Source: Verrucomicrobiota bacterium
GTDB lineage: Bacteria > Verrucomicrobiota > Verrucomicrobiia > Opitutales > Opitutaceae
NCBI GenBank assembly: GCA_016721945.1
Contig: JADKHC010000002.1
Coordinates: 1-64,000, forward strand
Reading direction: 5' to 3'
Length of the DNA: 64,000 nucleotides
Shown here: one piece after another, positions 7,893 to 15,371 of the stretch
Numbering within the stretch: the first letter of the stretch is position 1
How the letters are laid out: every line of letters starts with the position of its first letter
The notes under the pieces: model-generated
What the model saw: the letters and a program-made list of their open reading frames with translations, nothing else
Databases searched by the model: none
Told to the model about the DNA's origin: nothing
Program-made: the position numbers and the translations under genes

Positions 7893-8438
7893 TTACTGTT
7901 CGTTCCGCTCGCGAAACCCATACGCCTCGGGCGACAAGCCTCGCGCTTTTAATGCCGCGACGAGCGCCTTCAGATCGAGCTGCGCACCTGCTTTGACGTC
8001 GTTTGCCTTGAACCAGCCTTGGTTCATTTCGAGCGCAAACTGGATTGTCGTACTCCGTGAGTTCACCGTTCGCTCGTCGAAGGGATACATCTGGTACACT
8101 TCGCGCAACTGACCGTCAGCGCTAAAAAAGCCGATATCGAGTGGTGTCGGAGTATTGCGCATATAAAAACTCATGCGCGTCGGCGCGGCGTAGATGAAGA
8201 TCATGCCTTGGTCCGTGCCGAGATCGCGGCGCCCCATGAGCCCGTGCTGCATTTCCCACGGCAGCACCGCCAACTGCATCTGCACTACACGTTCGCCGAC
8301 CTTGATCGGAAAATAGTCCGAGATCGATTTGTAGGCCGCCGGATTTTCCGCCTGCTTTTTTCCGCAACCGCCCAGCGATAAACTCAGCCCGACCGCCGCA
8401 AGCAGAACAGACCACCAATGTAGATTTGCGTTTTTCAC
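7893..8438 (-). CDS. DUF192 lipoprotein
   Basis: 181 residues with a lipoprotein signal (LSLSLGGC, Cys25) followed by a DUF192 domain: LAVLPWEMQHGLMGRRDLG, MIFIYAAPTRMSFYMRNTPTPLDIGFF, EVYQMYPFDERTV and ALEMNQGWF near the end. DUF192 proteins are small extracytoplasmic beta-barrels of unknown role. It is divergent from the M24 peptidase gene, with a short shared promoter region (8439-8484). Confidence 0.88.
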   Translation of the reverse strand: MKNANLHWWSVLLAAVGLSLSLGGCGKKQAENPAAYKSISDYFPIKVGERVVQMQLAVLPWEMQHGLMGRRDLGTDQGMIFIYAAPTRMSFYMRNTPTPLDIGFFSADGQLREVYQMYPFDERTVNSRSTTIQFALEMNQGWFKANDVKAGAQLDLKALVAALKARGLSPEAYGFRERNEQ

Positions 8439-8484
8439 AAGCCCTGTGGCTAATCTGTGGCAGCGCTCAATTCAACTCTTCCCT

Positions 8485-9615
8485 GTGCCCGCATCTTCGT
8501 TGCTCCTCTACGCCGATTCCGCCCACAACGCCGACCAGCTCTACTTCGGTCGCGTCCATGTGCCGGACCCATTCATCTCATTCACCGTCGGCCGAAAAAA
8601 ATACGCCGTCGTCAGCGCCCTCGAATTCGGTCGCGTAAAACGTGACTCAGCCTTCGACGTCGTCCTCCCGCTCGAAATCTACGCGAAGGAAGCGAAGAAA
8701 CGTTTTCCCTCCGGCCGCATGACCGCCGCCGAAGTGATCGCCGTCATCGCGCGGCAATTTCGCATCAAAGCCTTTGTCATCCCCGAAGATTTCCCCGCCG
8801 GTATCGCCACCCGCATCACACGGCTAGGCCTAAAACTTCAGATCGCCGACGGCCCGATTTTCCCGCAACGCGAAATCAAAACCGACGCCGAAGCCGCCGC
8901 CATTCGCGAGGGCAATCGTTGCAGCACCATCGGCATTCTCGCCGCCGAGGCCATGCTTCGCGCCAGCAAAATCAAAAACGGCCAGCTCTTCTATCGCAGT
9001 ACCCCGCTCACCTCCGAACGCCTCAAAATCGCCATCGAGATCGCCTGCCTCGAAGCCGGTGCCATCTCGCTCGACACCATCGCCGCTGGCGGTGACCAGG
9101 CCTGCGATCCGCACGAACGCGGCCACGGTCCGCTTCGCGCCAACGAACTGATCATCGTCGATGTTTTCCCGCGCGTGAACTCCACCGGCTATCACGGCGA
9201 CATGACGCGCACCTTTCTCAAAGGCCGCGCCAGCGACGCCCAGCGCTCGCTCGTCGCCGCCGTGCGCGATGCCCAGCTTGCCGCGCTCAAAATAATCCGC
9301 GCAGGGGCCAACGGCCACGCTGCCCACGACGCCGTCGTCCATCTCTTCGCCAGCCGCGGTTACGAAACAAAACATACCGACAAAGGCTCCGTCGGCTTCT
9401 TCCATGGCACCGGCCACGGACTCGGACTCGCCGTCCACGAAGCTCCGCGCGTCAGCACCGTCGATTATCGCCTAAAGAAAGGTTCGGTCGTCACGGTCGA
9501 ACCCGGCCTCTACTACCCCGGCCTCGGCGGCTGCCGCATCGAGGATGTTGTCCAGGTCACCAGCACCCGCCCGAAAATGCTTTCCGACTGTCACTACAAT
9601 TGGGAAATTAAATAA
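8485..9615 (+). CDS. M24 family metallopeptidase (Xaa-Pro aminopeptidase-like)
   Basis: About 376 residues from the GTG at 8485; an ATG at 8446 adds 13 residues (MANLWQRSIQLFP) that do not look like the family and crowd the divergent promoter, so the GTG is preferred. The N-terminal half is a creatinase-N-like domain. The catalytic half shows the M24 metal ligands: IVDVFPRVNSTGYHGDMTRTF (two Asp), GTGHGLGLAVHEAP (His), VTVEPGLYYPG (Glu) and GGCRIEDVV (Glu). It releases N-terminal residues next to proline or a related substrate. hldA begins 3 bp after its stop, so the two are likely cotranscribed. Confidence 0.9.
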   Translation: MPASSLLLYADSAHNADQLYFGRVHVPDPFISFTVGRKKYAVVSALEFGRVKRDSAFDVVLPLEIYAKEAKKRFPSGRMTAAEVIAVIARQFRIKAFVIPEDFPAGIATRITRLGLKLQIADGPIFPQREIKTDAEAAAIREGNRCSTIGILAAEAMLRASKIKNGQLFYRSTPLTSERLKIAIEIACLEAGAISLDTIAAGGDQACDPHERGHGPLRANELIIVDVFPRVNSTGYHGDMTRTFLKGRASDAQRSLVAAVRDAQLAALKIIRAGANGHAAHDAVVHLFASRGYETKHTDKGSVGFFHGTGHGLGLAVHEAPRVSTVDYRLKKGSVVTVEPGLYYPGLGGCRIEDVVQVTSTRPKMLSDCHYNWEIK

Positions 9616-9618
9616 CTA

Positions 9619-10596
9619 ATGATCTCCGTCACTGCCGCCAGGGACCTCCTCCAAAAAATTTCCCGCGTCCGCGTCCTCGTGATCGGCGACGTCATGCTCG
9701 ACCACTATATTTGGGGCGACGCCACACGCATCTCGCCCGAGGCTCCCGTGCCCGTCGTCGATATCGCGCGCGATAGTTACACCGCTGGCGGCGCGGCCAA
9801 CGTCGCCCTCAACATCGCTTCGCTCGGCGCAAGTTGCACGGTCGCGGGTTTCTTCGCCAATGACGAAGCCGGAGCCAAACTCACGAAAATCCTCGGCGAA
9901 AAACAAATCGCCACCATCGCCACGCCCGGCAGCGGCACCACCATCGTCAAGACCCGCGTGCTCGTTCAGCACCAGCAACTCTGCCGCCTTGACCGCGAGG
10001 CTGGTCCTTCTGCCTACCGTATCGCTAGCGACAAAATCGAGCCGCTCTTCCGTGACGCAATCAATGCCTGCGATGCCGTCGTATTCTCCGATTACGCCAA
10101 GGGAATCCTCTCCGACGAGCTCGTCGAACGTGTCAGCAAACTCGCCCGCTCCGCCGGAAAATTCGTTGCCCTCGACCCGAAGCCGAAGCGCAAACTCCAC
10201 TTTCACGACCTCGATCTCATCACACCCAACCGCCGCGAAGCCCTCCAGCTAGCCGACATCGAGCCCGAACCCCACACGCCATTCCCCGCCGAGAAAGTCT
10301 GCGCCGAACTGCGCAAACGCTACGGCACGCGCAACCTCGTTATCACGATGAGCGAAGATGGCATGCTGCTCTCCACCGACGGCAAAATCGGCAAAGTCAT
10401 TCCTACCGCCGCACGCGAAGTCTTCGACGTCTCCGGCGCCGGCGACACCGCTCTCGCTTCGTTGGTCTTGGCTCTAACCGCCGGTTCTGACCTAGAAACC
10501 GCCGCGCATTTTTCCAACGCCGCCTCCGGCGTCGTCGTCGGCAAACTCGGCACCGCAACTGTCACCCCCGACGAACTCGTCGCCTACATCGAATAA
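9619..10596 (+). CDS. hldA: D-glycero-beta-D-manno-heptose-7-phosphate kinase
   Basis: 325 residues, the kinase half of HldE (RfaE domain I) as a separate protein. PfkB signatures: GDVMLDHYIWGDATRISPEAPVPV at the N-terminus, AGGAANVALNIASLG, FSDYAKGIL, and the C-terminal DVSGAGDTALASL with the catalytic Asp. It phosphorylates heptose 7-phosphate at C1 for the LPS inner core. gmhB, the next step, lies 193 bp downstream behind a repeat. The nucleotidyltransferase (HldC) is not in this window. Confidence 0.92.
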   Translation: MISVTAARDLLQKISRVRVLVIGDVMLDHYIWGDATRISPEAPVPVVDIARDSYTAGGAANVALNIASLGASCTVAGFFANDEAGAKLTKILGEKQIATIATPGSGTTIVKTRVLVQHQQLCRLDREAGPSAYRIASDKIEPLFRDAINACDAVVFSDYAKGILSDELVERVSKLARSAGKFVALDPKPKRKLHFHDLDLITPNRREALQLADIEPEPHTPFPAEKVCAELRKRYGTRNLVITMSEDGMLLSTDGKIGKVIPTAAREVFDVSGAGDTALASLVLALTAGSDLETAAHFSNAASGVVVGKLGTATVTPDELVAYIE

Positions 10597-10608
10597 GACG
10601 GTTTAATT

Positions 10609-10722
10609 GTCACGCAAAGACGCCAAGCCGCAAAGAAGACAATACATCGTCGCTTCATTCCCAACACAGAACCAAAACACCACGATAGAGTATTCTTTGC
10701 GTTCTTTGCGCCTTTGCGTGAG
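10609..10722. repeat. Family C inverted-repeat element between hldA and gmhB
   Basis: Arms at 10609-10635 (GTCACGCAAAGACGCCAAG...) and 10695-10722 (...CGCCTTTGCGTGAG) are inverted and largely complementary, enclosing about 60 bp without a gene. Confidence 0.65.
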
Positions 10723-10789
10723 ACCTTCTGTCTCCGAAACATCAGCGTTCATTCGCAGTTCCTACCTTCCTGAGTTCCATATTAAAAAA

Positions 10790-11320
10790 ATGTCCAAGGC
10801 CCTCTTCATCGACCGCGACGATACACTCATTATCGACAAGGTTTATCTCTCAGATCCCGCCGGAGTCGAACTCCTGCCCGGCGTGATCGAGGGACTGCGC
10901 CGCGCCCGCGAACTCGGTTACCAGCTGTTTCTTTTCACGAACCAATCGGGCATCGGCCGTGGCTACTACACGATCGAAGACGCCCACCGCGTTAATGCCC
11001 GCATGGAAGAAATGATCGGGCTGCCCCGCCCTCTTTTCGTCGAGATTGGCATCGCGCCCGAAGCACCCGATCAACCCTCGCTCTACCGCAAACCCTCGCC
11101 GCGCTTCATCACCGAGATGATCGCCAAGTACAAACTCGACCCCGCGCAATGCATCATGGTTGGCGACCGCGAGTCCGACATCGAAGCCGGCCTCAACGCC
11201 AAAATCCGCTGCGCCGCGCTCTGCACCGCCAAAGTCACCGCCGAAAAATGGCGCGCCCTCGCCTACCCCGGCGTCGCGATCTACCCCTCCTTCGCCGACT
11301 TCGCCGAAACACTGAGTTGA
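10790..11320 (+). CDS. gmhB: D-glycero-beta-D-manno-heptose-1,7-bisphosphate 7-phosphatase (HAD)
   Basis: 176 residues from the ATG at 10790; the longer frame from 10607 is repeat sequence. HAD-IIIA motifs: DRDDTLIIDKVYLSD (nucleophile Asp and general acid Asp), FLFTNQSGIGRGYY, YRKPSPRFITEM and IMVGDRESDIEAG. The neighbour hldA supports the heptose role. Unlike E. coli GmhB, the zinc loop cysteines and histidine are absent; that segment reads APEAPDQPSLYRKP. A histidinol-phosphatase-like function is the alternative, but no his genes are near. Confidence 0.85.
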   Translation: MSKALFIDRDDTLIIDKVYLSDPAGVELLPGVIEGLRRARELGYQLFLFTNQSGIGRGYYTIEDAHRVNARMEEMIGLPRPLFVEIGIAPEAPDQPSLYRKPSPRFITEMIAKYKLDPAQCIMVGDRESDIEAGLNAKIRCAALCTAKVTAEKWRALAYPGVAIYPSFADFAETLS

Positions 11321-11323
11321 TCC

Positions 11324-11472
11324 AAATCTGGAACGCAGGAACTCAGGAAAACACATTTCTCATCGGTGCCCATCTGTGTTCATCGGTGGCTAAATTCCGT
11401 TCCTGCTTAATCTCACAGCAAAGAACCGAGTCTCAACTCCGCGTCCGTTCCAGCCTTCCAGAGTTCCAGATT
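11324..11472. repeat. Family D inverted-repeat element between gmhB and mutM
   Basis: Left arm 11324-11348 (AAATCTGGAACGCAGGAACT...) and right arm 11446-11472 (...CAGAGTTCCAGATT) are inverted. A related pair is at 13771-13857, and a single right arm lies at about 12327-12353. The centre includes CATCTGTGTTCATCGGTGG, shared with 15033-15088 and 18973-19024. Confidence 0.65.
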
Positions 11473-11494
11473 AAATCATAATCCCCGCCTTCCC

Positions 11495-12307
11495 ATGCCT
11501 GAACTCGCCGAGGTCGAATTCTACCGCAAACGCTGGAATCCCGGACTGAAACAAAAGGTCGCCGCCGTCCTCCTGCATCCTTCGGCCTCGGTCTTTCGCG
11601 GCTGCGACGTCAACCTCCTCGAAGACCAATTGACCGGCGCCACGCTCCTCTCCTCCGGAGCCGCAGCCAAGCAAATGCTCTTCCGTTTTAGCGGTGACGC
11701 TTGGCTCGGTCTTCACCTCGGCATGACCGGCGAGCTCACCGTACAACCCGCCGATTTCGAACCACGCAAACACGACCACCTCGTACTTCGTCAACGCGAC
11801 CGCTCGCTCGTTTTTAGCGATCACCGCATGTTCGGCCGTGTACAGTTTTCCACCGGCGCGGACGCACCCGATTGGTGGAGCTCCATTGCGCCGGCGATTC
11901 TCTCAGATGCGTTCACCCTCGACGCCGTCGCGACCTTTCTCCATCGACGCGCCCGCTCGCCGATCAAAGCCGTACTGCTCATGCAGGAACGTTTCCCCGG
12001 GATCGGAAACTGGATGGCCGACGAAATTCTCTGGCGTGCTGCCATTCACCCGAAACAACCCGCAGGTACACTCATGCCCGCCCAGATCAAAACCCTGCAC
12101 AAAGAATGCCGCTGGGTTTGCCGCCAAGCTCTAGAAATGATCGGCGGCGAAAGCGCCGAACTTTGCGATCCACCCAAAACCTGGCTCTTCCCTCACCGCT
12201 GGGAAGACGGCGGTAGTTGTCCCAAAACCGGAGCCAAACTTCTTCGTGAGCAAATCGGCGGTCGCACCACCTGCTGGTCACCAGCGCGACAGATACTCGT
12301 CGCCTGA
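11495..12307 (+). CDS. mutM: Formamidopyrimidine-DNA glycosylase family protein (Fpg/Nei)
   Basis: 270 residues, the usual length. The catalytic N-terminus PE is kept after Met1, K59 matches the conserved catalytic-domain lysine, and the H2TH region reads ERFPGIGNWMADEILWRAAIHP. Base-excision repair of oxidised purines by glycosylase and AP-lyase action is the family role. The C-terminal zinc finger is degenerate: only Cys242 and Cys260 remain of four cysteines (CPKTG and CWSPARQ in place of CxxC pairs), though the GGRTT turn persists. It may be a zincless-finger Nei-like enzyme; substrate preference is uncertain. Confidence 0.88.
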   Translation: MPELAEVEFYRKRWNPGLKQKVAAVLLHPSASVFRGCDVNLLEDQLTGATLLSSGAAAKQMLFRFSGDAWLGLHLGMTGELTVQPADFEPRKHDHLVLRQRDRSLVFSDHRMFGRVQFSTGADAPDWWSSIAPAILSDAFTLDAVATFLHRRARSPIKAVLLMQERFPGIGNWMADEILWRAAIHPKQPAGTLMPAQIKTLHKECRWVCRQALEMIGGESAELCDPPKTWLFPHRWEDGGSCPKTGAKLLREQIGGRTTCWSPARQILVA

Positions 12308-12407
12308 CCCGAGCCACATTCAGTTTCCGTTCCAGCTTTCCTGAGTTCCAGATTACTCCATCTTCTACGCCCTCGCATTAACCGTAAAACCAGAAACAAT
12401 TGTAAGT

Positions 12408-12857
12408 ATGAAAACCCCAATGGGCTCATTCTACAGTTTGGCCTTCGCGGCGAGTCTGGTGGCCGCAAGCCTCTGTTTCGGTGAAGAAGCGTACACCAAA
12501 ACAACTCGCGCCAATACGATTCTAAAGACCACGGTCGATACCGCAGGTCAAAAGATCGAGTACCCCCAAAACGGAAACCCCGAGCTTACCGGAGTTCTGG
12601 TCGAAATCCCCTCGGGCGCACAAACCGGTTGGCATATTCACGAGTCGCCATGTGTCGCCTATGTTCTTGAGGGCGAGATTGCGGTCGAACTTGAGTCCGG
12701 CGTCACCAACCACTTCAAAGCGGGTGACTCTTTCGCAGAAGTCAGGAACTTGAAACATTGCGGCTACAATACCGGGAAGACCCCGGTGAAAATTCTACTC
12801 TTCGCGATTGGCGTGGAAGGCACACCGGTTTCAAAAGCGACAGCTACGGGAAAGTAG
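12408..12857 (+). CDS. Exported cupin-domain protein
   Basis: 149 residues with a signal peptide (to about residue 25, ASLCFG) and a single small cupin. The metal-ligand motif is partly kept: TGWHIHESPCVAYVLEGEI gives two His and a Glu, and the second motif reads SFAEVRNLKHCGYNTG with a His. Periplasmic location is inferred. The ligand is unknown. Confidence 0.8.
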   Translation: MKTPMGSFYSLAFAASLVAASLCFGEEAYTKTTRANTILKTTVDTAGQKIEYPQNGNPELTGVLVEIPSGAQTGWHIHESPCVAYVLEGEIAVELESGVTNHFKAGDSFAEVRNLKHCGYNTGKTPVKILLFAIGVEGTPVSKATATGK

Positions 12858-12909
12858 ATCAGAAACGTTTGTCACCACCCTGCGAATATCAGCCACGCCT
12901 ATTTATCCA

Positions 12910-13662
12910 ATGTCTACCGCCAAACAACGTCTTGATGAACTGCTCGTCGCCCGCGGGCTCGCGGAAACTCGTTCGCAGGCCAAAGCGCTGATCATGGCCG
13001 GGCGCGTTTCGCACGGTACCGAACGGTTAGACAAACCAGGCAAGGACTATCCGATCGACTTCGAGCTCAGCGTTGAACAACCGCCACGTTTCGTCAGTCG
13101 CGGTGGCGAAAAACTCGCAGGTTTTCTCGCGAAATTCCCGCTCGATCTCCACGGCGCGCACATGCTCGATGTCGGCGCTTCCACCGGCGGTTTCACCGAT
13201 TGCGCGCTGCAAGCCGGTGCGGTGAGCGCGGTCTGCGTCGATGTCGGTCGCGCCCAGTTACACTCCAAACTGACCAACGATCCGCGCGTCACCAATCTCG
13301 AAAAAATCAACGCCCGTCATCTCAAACCCGGCGATCTGCCGCGCAGAGAATTCGACGCGGTGACGATGGATCTTTCATTCATTTCGCTCAAAGCCGTGCT
13401 GCCCGCCGTGTGGCCTTTCGTGCGCAAAGGCGGTACGTTGGTCGCGCTCGTGAAACCGCAATTCGAAGCGGGTAAAACCGAAGTCGACAAAGGCCGCGGC
13501 GTCATCCGCGACCGCGCCGTACAAGACGCCGTGCTCGCCGATATCACCCAGTTCGCCCTCGCCGAACTACGCGGCGCCGTGTTGGTCGGCTCGATGGATT
13601 CACCGCTCACCGGAGCCGACGGCAACCGGGAATTCCTGATCGGCCTGCGAAAAAATCTTTAA
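12910..13662 (+). CDS. tlyA: TlyA family rRNA (cytidine-2'-O)-methyltransferase
   Basis: 250 residues from the ATG at 12910; upstream in-frame sequence to 12808 is unlike the family. An S4 RNA-binding domain (RLDELLVARGLAETRSQAKALIMAGRV) is followed by the FtsJ/RrmJ-type methyltransferase: FVSRGGEKL, LDVGASTGGFTDCALQAGA (SAM site), MDLSFISLK and LVKPQFEAGK with the catalytic Lys. TlyA methylates 16S and/or 23S rRNA and is also annotated as a hemolysin-like protein in older records. Confidence 0.92.
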   Translation: MSTAKQRLDELLVARGLAETRSQAKALIMAGRVSHGTERLDKPGKDYPIDFELSVEQPPRFVSRGGEKLAGFLAKFPLDLHGAHMLDVGASTGGFTDCALQAGAVSAVCVDVGRAQLHSKLTNDPRVTNLEKINARHLKPGDLPRREFDAVTMDLSFISLKAVLPAVWPFVRKGGTLVALVKPQFEAGKTEVDKGRGVIRDRAVQDAVLADITQFALAELRGAVLVGSMDSPLTGADGNREFLIGLRKNL

Positions 13663-13724
13663 CGAAATGCGAGTCCACGCGAATTCACCCCTTTCAGAAT
13701 TTCGTCCAACGCCCTTGCTACTGC

Positions 13725-13896
13725 ATCCACGATCTCCCTCCTTCGCCGAGTCACTGAGCTAAGCAGAAGAAATGTGGAACTCAGGAACGCTGAAAAAACA
13801 CCTTTCTCATCAGTGGCCAGGATTTCTGGTCCGTTCCTGCCTTCCTGAGTTCCACATTATTTCATCTCCGCCCTCCCCTGGCTGAACTCGCCGAGG
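13725..13896 (+). repeat. Degraded duplicate of the gmhB end, repeat and mutM start
   Basis: Within the 13663-14049 gap, which has no intact gene. The order of landmarks at 11276-11515 is repeated: GATCT..CCTCCTTCGCCGA with CACTGAG (end of gmhB), inverted GGAACTCAGGA / TCCTGAGTTCC arms, and finally GCTGAACTCGCCGAGG (start of mutM, with ATGCC changed to CTGG). Spacing is shorter and the frames are broken. No promoter or RNA gene was seen in the rest of the gap. Confidence 0.6.
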
Positions 13897-13967
13897 AGAT
13901 CCCCAGAGAAATACAAAACCCGCCACGTTTCATCACCGCTTCTGACCACGACTTTGCGATTCCGAAA

Positions 13968-14001
13968 CATTAGCGTGAATTAGCGTCCATTAGCGGTTAA
14001 A
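13968..14001 (+). repeat. TTAGCG-type leader repeat before nadK
   Basis: Three spaced TTAGCG units ending CGGTTAAA, 48 bp before the nadK start. It is the same family as 6154-6187 and 54346-54379. Confidence 0.6.
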
Positions 14002-14049
14002 CCAAGGTTTGAAATCCGCCAACGCCACCTGCATAACCGCGCCAATCCC

Positions 14050-14898
14050 ATGCAACCCATCCGCAACCTCGCGTTTGTCATTAACGCTCAAAAAAGCGGC
14101 GCGAGTGAACTCGCCCACGGGTTGATGGAGATCGCCAAGGCCAGCGGTATCCGAATTAGCCATACCGATCAATTTCCCATACCCAACGGATTCCTGAAAG
14201 GTTTTGATGCCTGCTGCGTGATCGGCGGCGATGGCACGCTGCTTGGCGTCGTTCGCGAATCCGCCCGCGAACAAGTCCCGATCATCGGTGTGAATCGCGG
14301 CAGCCTCGGCTTTCTCACGACATTCTCCGCCGACGAAGCTCGTTCGCATTTCCCCGCACTGCTCGCAGGCGAGTTTCGCCTCGCGAAACGCTCCCTACTC
14401 AGCTGCTCGTCCTGCGAAGGACACCAACACGATCTCGCGCTCAACGACGTCCTGATCAAAGACGAACGCCCGTCGCGTCTCGTGCGCCTGGAGGTCTTCG
14501 CCGACGACGAACTCGTAACCGAGTATGTCTGCGATGGCTTGATTTTCTCTACGCCAACTGGTTCGACTGCGTACAACCTCTCCGCGGGCGGGCCGCTCAT
14601 TCATCCCGACGCCAGCGTTATCGCGATGACGCCGATCTGTCCGCACACCTTGAGCAACCGCTCGATCATTTTCCGGCACGATGTAAAACTCCGCGTGGTC
14701 AACCGCAGCGAATCTTCCCGCCTCCTGGTAGCGATGGATGGCCAGCGCAATCTCGTGACCTGCGAAAATTCGCCGATCGAAATCTCCGCTTCGAAGCTCG
14801 AACTCCCGCTCGCCCAGCGCCTCGACTACTCCCACTTCTCCGTCATGCGCGCCAAGCTGAAGTGGAGCGGTGGATACACGGAGTCTGGCTCGAGGTAG
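14050..14898 (+). CDS. nadK: NAD kinase
   Basis: 282 residues. GGDGT (VIGGDGTLLGVV), the LNDVLI segment, and FSTPTGSTAYNLSAGGP with the conserved glycine-rich C-domain are all present, followed by MTPICPHTLSNRSII. It makes NADP from NAD and ATP. The C-terminal tail KWSGGYTESGSR ends at a TAG that is itself part of a GAGGTAGG repeat, so the tail seems to be cut by the repeat. The catalytic core is complete. Confidence 0.95.
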   Translation: MQPIRNLAFVINAQKSGASELAHGLMEIAKASGIRISHTDQFPIPNGFLKGFDACCVIGGDGTLLGVVRESAREQVPIIGVNRGSLGFLTTFSADEARSHFPALLAGEFRLAKRSLLSCSSCEGHQHDLALNDVLIKDERPSRLVRLEVFADDELVTEYVCDGLIFSTPTGSTAYNLSAGGPLIHPDASVIAMTPICPHTLSNRSIIFRHDVKLRVVNRSESSRLLVAMDGQRNLVTCENSPIEISASKLELPLAQRLDYSHFSVMRAKLKWSGGYTESGSR

Positions 14899-14923
14899 GA
14901 CGTGCGCGCCGGGTATTCGGATC

Positions 14924-14973
14924 GAGGTAGGGACAATGCTCCGCATTGTCCTCTGCGGTTGCGGCGCAACCGC
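14924..14973. repeat. Tandem REP-like hairpins after nadK
   Basis: GGACAATGC (14931-14939) with GCATTGTCC (14943-14951), then GCGGTTGC (14955-14962) with GCAACCGC (14966-14973); both stems are perfect. They are preceded by GAGGTAG. They may also act as a transcription stop, though no T run follows. Confidence 0.7.
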
Positions 14974-15032
14974 CGCACCAAAGTCCAAACACTTCGGGAC
15001 GTTCGTATAATAAGAGAGTTTCTCTCCCTGCG

Positions 15033-15088
15033 TTAAATAATCCTTCGGAGAATCTGTGTATATCTGTGTTCATCTGTGGCCCCATTGA
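15033..15088 (+). repeat. CTGTGTTCATCTGTGG dispersed repeat
   Basis: About 55 bp shared with 18973-19024 (TTAAAT.ATCC, AATCTGTGT, GTGTTCATCTGTGG, CCATT). The rest of the gap from here to 15371 is GC-rich with no convincing reading frame; a frame from 15089 is proline-rich and unlike any family. Confidence 0.6.
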
Positions 15089-15371
15089 ATGAGTACAACT
15101 GAGGGACCTTCGCTGGCCCTCCCCACCCGCTCTGCTGTTCTGTTACGTTCTGAACACCGCCGCGTAAAAAAATGCCCCCACTGTTCGGCTATCCCAGACG
15201 CGACGCCGGCGAACGCGCACCCAACCAAGCCGGCATCAACTTACCTTCGCATAACCGAACCACCTCCATACCGGCCCTCCAATCCATTTGCCACGCCTGC
15301 AAATTTCCCTTCTGCTCCGCGCCAACCATCCCGCGCGAGCCCATGCCCAACCCCATTTCCCTCAAGCCTTC

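Noticed and set aside
12808..12909. Longer start for tlyA
   Set aside because: The added 34 residues overlap the cupin gene end and precede the conserved MSTAKQRLDELL start.
15089..15371. Frame with CPHC-like start upstream of the MmeI pseudogene
   Set aside because: Proline-rich, no complete zinc motif, no family, and it runs into the pseudogene in another context.
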